Both the position numbers and the translations under genes were made by a program. DNA of 13,852 nt from Chloromonas sp. AAM2 (lineage: Eukaryota; Chlorophyta; Chlorophyceae; Chlamydomonadales; Chlamydomonadaceae). A model generated the notes under the pieces. It saw only the letters and a list, made by a program, of their open reading frames with translations, searched no databases and was not told the origin of the DNA. Location: assembly GCA_004335635.1 (NCBI GenBank), contig QAXH01001052.1, forward strand, positions 1 to 13,852. The letters run 5' to 3'. This document shows, one piece after another, positions 1 through 8,400 of the stretch (positions are counted from its first letter, which is position 1; the number at the start of each line of letters is the position of its first letter).

Positions 1-57
1 CGCATGTCGGTGAGCAGAGCGCATGCGGGTGAGCAGAGCGCATGTGGGTGAGCAGAG
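1..57. repeat. 19-bp tandem repeat, three copies
   Basis: Units at 1-19, 20-38 and 39-57 read cgcatgtcggtgagcagag with changes at only two positions between copies, and a partial fourth copy (cgcatg) follows. The array touches the left edge and may continue beyond it. It lies downstream of the stop codon of the secreted-protein gene. Confidence 0.85.
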
Positions 58-283
58 CGCATGCAGTGCCCATGCGAGCGAACAGAGAGTGTGAGAAAGG
101 ATTGGCAGGCAGGCAGCATGCAGGCAAACATGCCAACACGAATATGCAGGAATCATCCCACTATCCAAATGACCGATACAGGTGTGCCAAACTGTACAGC
201 AAGTACCAAAAATGCAGCTGAGCTTGCACCATTGACTGCCATGGCAAAGTTCGTTAGTGATAGGCATGTGAATGAAAACAACC
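58..283. other. 3' flank of the secreted-protein gene, no recognised feature
   Basis: This stretch follows the TGA at 286-284 on the minus strand. I see no TGTAA on the minus strand here, so the poly(A) site may lie past the left edge. Alternatively exon 9 could splice onward before the stop codon, although no good donor is apparent. Confidence 0.4.
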
Positions 284-1957
284 TCAACGGAAATCACACC
301 CAGACTCAGAGAGGACAACACCACGGCCTAACATAATCTCTTCAGCAAGCGGCATTTTTTCCATTTCCGCAGCAGCCTCTAGGTCATTGCGATCCATGTT
401 TTCCAGAGGTGCCCAAGACACCATATATACAGACCGGGGGTGGTAGGCATGCAAGACAGGACCCACCGGAGGGTACGCAGTGAAGAGGCCGCCCACATTC
501 AAATCCTGTGGCGCAGCAGCTCGTGTGCCTGATGACAGCTGTGTTAATGCTGCTATGAGGGATGAGCTGCTGTCGGTCCAGTAGAGGTTGGGAGCGGTCT
601 TGCGTGTTTTGTCCAAAGGCAAGCGCGTGGTGCATTCAGAGGGAGAGGCCATCAGCTGCACGCAGACAGCCAGGGGTTGAAATCATCAGTGAAGTACACT
701 CAACTGGCCACTCCTGAACAGCTTCAGCCCAATAGCATTCAGCCCAACCCCGGTTTTGTCAGCCTGGTCGCTTTTGTCAGCCTGACTGGGGAAATGGGAT
801 ACTGTACTGTATTGGTCAGCCTGGGATACTGAACTGAATACCTGTATAGTTGTACGGACAGTAGCGTTTTGCTTGTTGGTGTCGCGTGTAGCTGCTTTGC
901 ACTTGTCCGCATTGCCGGTGACAGACAGCTGCCCAAACTCCGTGTCTCAGCTTTTCAACAGTTGCACAGACATGCACCGACATTTTGACTGCAAGTGAGT
1001 ACCGGAATGTATGCCGCTTGGTTGACAATTCCCGCTCTGCCCTATCTGTGCCTGGCACATAACTGACCAGTCCTCCAGAGTTCTAGAGTTCTAGAGTTCA
1101 CCAACGGCTGCATGGCGGCTGTATAGCACGGTGTCCATACCCGGACTAGCAACTTGGCTCTGCATGCGCTCAGACTCTTCAAGTTTGAGCGTGAAGCACC
1201 AGCAGTAACTTTGTTGCTGTGCACTGTCAGGGGAACTTACCGGCAAGGGAGGCAAGGTGGCATCGATGGTAACGTTGCTGCTCTGAATTCTCAGGGGCAG
1301 GCTGCTGGTGAGAGTCACGTTGCTGAACGATATACCTGGCATTGTGAGGTTCTTAATATTGATGTAGGTTCTGCCTGATACCCCTGGCTGCAGGACTGCA
1401 GCAGGAAACCTGCATGTGCGCAGCAGCAGATAAAGCGCCGATAACGGTGTTGCTCTGCCATTCCTCCTGTATGATTCTGACCTTTGCTGATTCAAATTGG
1501 TTGCCTTTCCGGAATGCGGAACACAACATTGATGCAGATTGCGTGCATCGGAACGGATGTGCGTAGACAACAACCACAACAACACTCGCAGCAACAATGG
1601 TCAGCTGTCCTCCCTGGCAATAGAAAAAAGCACCGCAGTCCACTCACAAGTTACTGAACGGCATCTTTGCTGATGCCGTGATGCCCCTTCCGGCAGAGGC
1701 CAGAGCTGCAAGGGCCCACAGCTGGTACATCAGCACCTCGTCCTGACCCACTAGCAGAACGCTGTTGGCCACTTGCACCTGACCGTTCCAAGAGGCCCTG
1801 CATGAAACGTGGGCACGAGCACGACACACGCAAGTGACTAACCGACGAGGGGTAAACAGGCAGATAACAAGATGGATATGCAGAGGTGGATAGACAGGCA
1901 GCTGAACAGAGTAGATAGACGGGTGGATAGGCTGAGAGGTGGATAGACCGGCAGCTG

Positions 1958-1989
<32 letters not shown>

Positions 1990-4900
1990 GCACAGAGGGT
2001 GGGCAAGCATGGGCATATGTGTGGCTGAATGATGCATAGCTCAACAGGCAGGCAGGCGGACAGACCGCCGATTGGCAGGCAGACAGACAGACATCAGGAG
2101 GTGAGACGGGTGTGCACATTTCCCAGGACAATTGGCTGCCTACTCCTTGGCCGGTTCCAGACTTAGCCCTATACTGGTCAGTCTAGCCCATTGCACCTGC
2201 ACCACTAACTGGTCTCTGGCAATCTCTTGCGCTTACCTTCGGCCTATCGATCCAAACCAGCTGGCCAGGGCGGTCTGCTGTTGGGGGTTGGCAGCGTCGG
2301 GGGACACCACCGTCAAGCAGCCGTTCATCATAACCAAGTTCTGCAACACAATTCAACAGCAAACTCATGATTGTGGTGTTTGGCCGCAGTGTTCGACCTT
2401 GGTGTTCGGTCCTAATGTCTGGTTGTGAGCATGTCCAGAAAACACTGAACACTGCTTGCAAACAAATGGCACAAGCAGTACGTCTTGGCCGCCTGCCCTC
2501 ATCTGGCCATTTGCCATTGTATATGCTGCTGCTGAGAGCAGAGCCGCTGCCCATACACATCATTAGTCCCGTGTGCATGTGAACAAGCACGGGCAAGCCT
2601 TTCCACACTGATGAAGACACCAATGGCGTTTGCCAGTGCAATACAACACACATCGTTGCTCAGTACGATCCATCTGTAGCCGTTTCAGAGCCATTTCATG
2701 ACGGTTTTGTTTTGCGGTGCCCGCCCAGTGTCATATGCCCTGCCCTCACACACATTACAGCCTCACCTCCAAGGTGAGAGTTTTAGCAACAGACGCATTG
2801 CCGACTGGCGTGATAAAGCGCGACACAGAGCCAAAGTCCAACCACACGAGGGCTGGCCTTGCCTGCTGTAGGCCTGTTGCGAGCGTGAAGTTGCTCGTGC
2901 TGCTCATGCCAGCAGAAGGCCAGCCGTCAGGGCTTGCCAAGGAGAGGTTGGCGGCCAGGCGAGCAAACGACCCGTCTGCAGGCAATGCAATGTGAATCCC
3001 ATGCGGCTGTTCAGCCACAAATGGCGCACATACAGTCGCATGGATTACACAAGGTGCACATGGCACGCATGCCGCATGTGGACAACACATGATGCACATG
3101 CCATGCACGTGATGTAAATGGAACACACATAGCCAGGCATGATGCACATGCCTTATGTGTCCCACACGTGACCCACCTGCTTCCAAATCCAGGCTGACCC
3201 TTATCGCCCTTTGCAGCTGGGCAGGAGTGATGGCGAATCCCGTGAGCGGGTGCACGTGGTTGGCGTGATCGTACGGGGCCGGCAGACTCCGAGGGCACGT
3301 GAGCCAGCTGCGCGTTACTTGGATGCCCGGGGCGTCCAGACGGGCTAGGTGCAGGCTCTGAGGCCGCGTGTCAGTGCCTACCCTGGCGAGGGTCTGAAAG
3401 GTGAAAACAGTCAAGGCACAGGAATGATGACAGTGTGGAATAGTGTGGGAAGGAACATGCTGAGCCAGACTCGACACGTAGCCTGATCTTATTGCATGAG
3501 GCTCAACAGCACGGTGCTGTTTGTGAAACCGTGCATGTGCCATTCGTGCCGGCAACGCACTACAGGTGCCGTGCGGTTGCAGGTGCCGTCAAGCATCAGC
3601 CACAGGAGAGAACAGGGCCAGGGTATGATGTGGGTCTGACACTCATGGGCCCCTTCCATAACGCCCATGTGAAAATGGCCCGTATGTGCTGTGTGCATAT
3701 TGCAGTGCTGGCGTACCGTAGGACCCCATGCCCCATACATACCACATGTCCATACAGCATGCTTAAGCCCACGCATACCACATGCATGCGTATGCAACAG
3801 CCAGGGTCCCCATGCACCTACCACGTTGTCTGTTGGGCCAAACACGCCATCCGGATCGCCTCTCCCAACCACGTCGATGTATTGTTCCAGGGTGGCACAC
3901 TGCAAACCAATCAGTTGCAGGGGCACATATCAGCATCACATGCATGCTGGTCACACACACATACACACCCCATGGTACTCGAGGTAATGGCCTGTATGGT
4001 TCGCCTTTGCATGGTGGCTGTGCATGATGCATGCTTGAGACTGATCAGCCACTGGGCTAGAGGTCGAACGTTGCAACCAAGCTACGCATTCTATGGCAAA
4101 CGTGACGTGATCCTTGGGGATGCATGGTCAACTTGCTCGGTCAACAATGACTTCATGAGACCCATGCATCAGCTGAAAGCTTGACAATGTTATGGCCATC
4201 CCCTTCACGTCTAGGTTGGACATGTTGGAGTCCCTCCCCTCATGTGATGCAGGTGGGAAGGCTGTTGTTTGATCATACCTGGGTGCTGATCACAACATTG
4301 TCAAGGATAACGGCGCTGCCACTTGCTATTGGACCGAACGCCAGTAGCTGAAACTGGCTTGCAGTGGATGGGTTGCTGACTACACTGTCCACAAACAACA
4401 GCTGGGAAAAGGTGAAGTCAACCCCTGCGGTTGAAAGTTTTGTTGATGGCAGTTATCACGTAGCAAGTTGTCAAGAGCTGTTTGAAGCAAGGTGTGATGA
4501 TGTGCCATGCCATTTATGGACCAATGCCATGGGTGCCATGCAATGCCATGCCATGCCATGCCATGCATGCTCCAGCGTGGTGTGTTGTGATTGTAAATGC
4601 ATCAAGGTGCCACGGCATGTCATGCATGCAAGGAATGTAGCATTCAATTCTTGTACAGCACAGCACAGCACAGCACAGCACGCGCAGCCATGCCATAGTG
4701 CTTTGTGACGGGAGGTAAAACAGTTGGCCATGCAGCTAGTGCCTGGTAACGCCATATGAGACTTGAATGTGTGCCATGCTGTGTGATGCGCCTCCTGCAT
4801 AAAATTCCATATGAGTGCAACTGTCTTCACCAGTATGTGCTGCACTCGCGCGGGTCGTGAAGAAAGCATGCATCGCACTGCAATGTTGCATGGGCTGCAT

Positions 4901-5285
4901 GCACCCTGGCCGACTTGCCTGGCATGAACACCACTTGACCCATGACGCCGTCCGTGTCCACGGCCACATAACGCTGGCCTGGCGTGAGGTTGGGAGACTG
5001 CTCATCGTCGGTGGCATTGGGTTCTCCTTCCACGGCGACCGTCACATTGGCTGTCACCACATTCATGTGGCCGGGGGCACTGAGTGTGTAACACACGCCA
5101 GCAGCTGGCGCTTGAAGGCGCACTGAAATAGATTGAACCTGAGCTGGGTCGTCCAGCAAAGGAGCGCTCGCCCGAATGACATTGGTGCAGAAGGGTGCAA
5201 CATCGTTGCTGGTAACTGGCACGAGCGCTGCCAGCAAAAGGGCTTGCCACAAAGCTAGCCGTACTGCGTTAGTGGCTTCCGTCAT
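284..5285 (-). CDS. Secreted beta-helix-like protein, nine exons, 603 aa
   Basis: I do not recognise a named family; function unknown. Exons on the minus strand: 5285-4919, 4424-4279, 3899-3822, 3393-3177, 2975-2767, 2340-2237, 1797-1648, 1409-1241 and 655-284. All junction phases agree and the total is 1812 nt, ending in TGA. The start at 5285 was chosen because residues 1-26 form a typical signal peptide (hydrophobic ALWQALLLAALVPV, then S-ND); an upstream in-frame ATG lies at 5360. The mature part has about ten N-x-S/T sequons and three similar segments (VVFMPGVDFTFSQLLFVD near 117-134, SVAKTLTLENLVMMNGC near 331-347, LQPGVSGRTYINIKNLTM near 429-446). These resemble strands of a right-handed parallel beta-helix. 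Exon 9 (residues 481-603) looks different and is the least certain. I see no transmembrane or kinase domain, so the product is probably secreted to the wall or medium. The existence of the gene is well supported; the fold is inferred. Confidence 0.82.
656..1240 (-). other. Intron 8 of the secreted-protein gene, with short tandem repeats
   Basis: The donor gtaagt is at 1240 and the acceptor gtgcag ends at 656; both flanking exons are in phase 0. It holds an 18-bp tandem duplication (ttttgtcagcctg at 754-766 and 772-784) and three copies of an 8-bp unit agagttct at 1077-1100. No additional exon is needed to keep the frame. Confidence 0.7.
1798..2236 (-). repeat. Intron 6 of the secreted-protein gene with (GACA)n and a 52-bp-spaced duplication
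   Basis: The donor is gtaagc at 2236 and the acceptor atgcag ends at 1798. Inside are a (GACA)8 microsatellite at 1958-1990 and a 26-bp near-identical direct repeat, gaggtggatagac, continuing in register, at 1883-1908 and 1935-1960. Further GGCA/GACA tracts run through 2045-2095. Most of the intron is therefore tandem-repeat derived, and the open frames on its minus strand are artefacts of the CTGT/GTCT pattern. Confidence 0.85.
2341..2766 (-). other. Intron 5 of the secreted-protein gene, nothing else recognised
   Basis: The donor gtgagg is at 2766 and the acceptor gttgcag ends at 2341. Removing it gives a continuous TLTLE-NLVMMNGC beta-helix-like segment in phase 0, a strong sign that no exon is missing. 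I see no RNA gene or repeat here. Confidence 0.7.
2976..3176 (-). repeat. CATG/TGCACATG-rich intron 4 of the secreted-protein gene
   Basis: The donor is gtgggt at 3176 and the acceptor cctgcag ends at 2976. From about 3050 to 3170 the DNA is a degenerate array of CATG-containing words (gcacatg, catgatgcacatg, ccatgcacgtg). The frame happens to stay open through it, giving a spurious His/Cys-rich translation. Confidence 0.7.
3394..4278 (-). other. Introns 2 and 3 of the secreted-protein gene around the 78-nt exon 3
   Basis: Intron 2 runs 4278-3900 (gtatga...ttgcag) and intron 3 runs 3821-3394 (gtaggt...tttcag). They flank exon 3 (3899-3822), which encodes CATLEQYIDVVGRGDPDGVF and six further residues. 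Both introns are rich in CATG and CACA words. I see no other coding or RNA feature in them. Confidence 0.7.
4425..4918 (-). other. GC-AG intron 1 of the secreted-protein gene, with pentanucleotide repeats
   Basis: The donor on the minus strand reads ccag-GCAAGT, the classic strong context of GC-AG introns, and the acceptor is accgcag. It is the only pairing I found that keeps the phase (one base before, two after) and gives VVFMPG-VDFTFSQ. The intron contains (CCATG)4 at 4546-4565 and (CAGCA)5 at 4656-4680. Confidence 0.7.
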
Positions 5286-5401
5286 GAGGGCTAACAAGGT
5301 GTGCAAGGCGTCAGCATTGGAGGCACGCCAAGCATTTGACGCTGCGTACGCCTTGTCCAATATGCACCTTGCTACAAGCTCATAGCACGCGAAGCGAACG
5401 A
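5286..5401. promoter_or_regulatory. Putative bidirectional promoter / shared 5' region
   Basis: The chosen start codons of the minus-strand secreted-protein gene (5285) and the plus-strand methyltransferase gene (5402) are only 116 bp apart and divergent. The interval has a CCAAT on the plus strand at 5357-5361 and one on the minus strand (ATTGG at 5316-5320). I see no clear TATA box. If the secreted protein starts at 5360 the gap shrinks to 41 bp; if the methyltransferase starts at 5555 it grows to 269 bp. Confidence 0.4.
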
Positions 5402-8400
5402 ATGCCGGGACATCGTTTCAGCCAACGGTCGGGCGGTTTTCGCAGCCACGTTGGGTAAGAGGATTGTTAGTCACATGGCTGCGGCCGACCGGGTGTAGTA
5501 TGCAGTTAGTGGCCACGCAACAGTTGTGGCAACCACACCCAGCCGTTTGCCGGCATGGGACTGGGCATAGTGCATGCTCCCACCTTAGCAGTCGCCTCGC
5601 ACGTTGACCTGGTCTGCGCTCGATTAGCTCTTGGAGGCAAGGTGAATCCCGTCTGTACCTATCTCGGCGCAGCATCCTCAGTCAGCCTAATTAGGTCAAA
5701 CACATCTATGCATGCCCATCCCACTGCCCATCAGCCATCTTCATCAGGCCTTATGCTTCATCTGGTAATATACGTCTTACATGGTCATATCTATTACATG
5801 GTCAATGGCTAACCACTGCCTAACGGTGGGTGTTTGGGCGTGCCCACGCCTGCGCACCAGGACATGGCACAGGGCAACACGTTCAACTGGTACTGGGTAA
5901 TTTATTTGATACAACACGATTCAGAGTCCGCACTCGCGAGGGTTTATCACTAACCCTAACTCTAACCCACTTTGTTATTTCCTAAACCTAGCCCCAACAT
6001 CTGAATCAGTTGTTCCAGAATATCGTGCAGCAGTCACAACGGTGCGGCAGCAGCAGCCGGGCGACCGACCTCTCCAGCACAGCACCCATCTCCAGCCACA
6101 TGGTATCAAGTCTTCTACAATCAAATTGTCACACGTGACATCATGCTGCATCATCCGGAGCGACTGGCGAGCAATTGCAAAAACACATTCTGTGATTCAC
6201 ACAGGGCGTTTGCTTTGAGCCGGAGTCACGGTTTGTGATTCTAGTCGACCGGGCGCTGCCCGGGGAGGAGCTTCAAGCCCGGGTCACCAAAGTGCACAAA
6301 GGTAAGACACACAGGGAGTGGCAGATGAGAAACGAACGGCAGGCGAGCAGAGAGGCCACACAAAAGTAACCATAGGGTTCACGTTGGAAACATAAGCAAC
6401 AGCCATTTCTAGCCAATGTGACAACGCTGTAGTGATGAAAATCTTGATATCACGAGTTCGCATACTCAGACTGCTTCCCCGCAAACATAACAGACGCAGA
6501 GGCCAGAGTGCACGTCGAGTTCACTTTCCAACCAACTTCAATCCAATCAACTACAACCAAACTGATCAATGGATACCCATTGCGACACTGCAACGTTCAC
6601 CTCTCTCACGAACGTGCAGCTCCTAATACCCGCCATTGGGCGCTGCAGGTAGGATGCTATCGTTGCATGCAGCATGCGCTGAGGCTGTCAACGGGAAGAT
6701 GCAATCATGCGCCATCAGATGCAGTAGATAGGATGCTTCTTGCCCGCAGGCTATGCAGAGGCTGTCAAGCTGTTGAGCCTCCGGCCGCATCACCATGCCG
6801 TGCCCGCCCCCTGCCCGCACTTTGGTCACTGTGGGGGGTGCACCCTGCAGAGCCTAGACTACAGGGAGCAGCTGGCGCAGAAACACAACCAGGTGTGAGG
6901 GTGTGGCTGTTCGGAAGTATGGGTGTGAGGTTGTGGGTGTGGGAGTGTGGGTGGGTGTGAGAGTGTTGTGTAAGAGTGTGGGTGTGAGAGGATGGATGTG
7001 AGAGTGTGAGAGTGAGAGTGTGTGCTGGTGAGAGACTACGGATGTGAAAATGTGGGTGTGAGAGTGTGGGTGTGAGAGTGGGTGTGAGAGTGTGGATGTG
7101 AGAGTGAGAGGGTGTATATGAGGGTGTGGGTGTGAGAGGGTACGTGTTGTGGTTTGTGGTGAATGGATGCCCGGAAACTCTATACAGGGTCTGCGACTCA
7201 CGGTCTTTCTCAGAGTCCACTCAACACTTGACTGTACGACACGTGAAAATTTCTGTTTTAAACCTGACCAGCCTGTTCCTGATTGCCACACTGCAGCGTC
7301 GTTCAACTGGTTCATGCAGTTGAATGTAGTCATGTTTCCCATCTCACTCTGTTGCATGTGATCTCAGTCTGCACCTTCTTCACACTCTCACTCTGTCATC
7401 CTCTAATGCTGTCAGGTGCTTCAGACGCTCACACGTGTGGGCAAGCTTCAAGGTGTGGATGAGATCATGCTGCCCATGCTGGGGTGCAACATGCAGCACC
7501 AGCCCATGCAGCCATGCAGCACGCCTCACCATGCGCCCGCGCACACCCTACCAGCAGGGCATACCATCCTCTCACCCGTTCAGGAACACGCATCCCTCAG
7601 TTCGCAGCAAGCACATGGGCAAGACACACATGCAGAGACTCAGCCATTTTCCATCCTGCTACCACGTCCTGATCAGAAGCAGCCAGGCGTCCAGCCAGGG
7701 AGCGATGATACCATGCCAAGTAATGAGTATGGTTCTGCTATCCTATCACCTCAACGAGCAGCAACAATGCCAGTGCAGAGTCAGCAGCGAGCAGAAAACG
7801 GCCATGCACCAGGCAGCCCGCATGGCCTCCAACAGGGGACCCACGTGGTTGCAACCGTTTCAGAAACGTCGGCCATCCAGCAACAGTACAGAAACAAGCT
7901 TCTGTACACTTTCAGCAGTTACTGTTGGGAGCCCAAAGGGCACAGTGATGGTGCCAGTGCTGGCCTGGATAGTGCCAGCCAACAGATAGCAACGCAAGGC
8001 AGTAGAAACGGCATTACAGAAGACCACGTGGACCCTTCAGGTCACGTGATCGTGAAATCGACACTAGGCTTTCTTCGCCCTGGCAGCCAGGATCACGTGC
8101 TTTCTGTCAGCACCTGCCTGCTGGGTTCTCCCACCTTCACCACCATCATGCACGTGGTGTCTCGTGAGATAGAAACGGCTGGGCTGTTGCCTGCTAACGA
8201 CCCTTCTGGTCAGGGTGTCATGCTGCACATGGTGGTGCGCAGGGCAGTGCGTGCATGGCATGCACCCATGCAGGCAGGTTCGCAGCAGCTACCCGAACAG
8301 GGACAGCAATCACATGCGCAACAGGAACAACTGCAACAAACAGCAATGCAAGAGCAGCAATTATCAGAACAGGCACAGCTGCAGCAGCAGCATGCACAAC

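Noticed and set aside
1644..2131. Overlapping Cys/Leu/Ser-rich minus-strand ORFs with 'CLSVCLSV' repeats
   Set aside because: The repeats come from the (GACA)n microsatellite; only 1797-1648 in this stretch is a real exon of the secreted-protein gene.
2976..3176. His/Cys-rich 'HVHHAW...CCPHAACVPC' segment that could look like a metal-binding domain
   Set aside because: It is a CATG-rich intron with good donor and acceptor; splicing it restores phase and a sensible protein.
6570..7320. Shared 'cattgc.acactgca.cg' word in introns 3 and 4 of the methyltransferase gene (near 6579 and 7282)
   Set aside because: About 15 of 18 bases match but the similarity does not extend convincingly; it is probably chance or very old.
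6765..7357. Long Thr/His/Ser/Pro-rich ORFs on the minus strand
   Set aside because: They are translations of the GT/GA minisatellite in a methyltransferase intron and have no other support.
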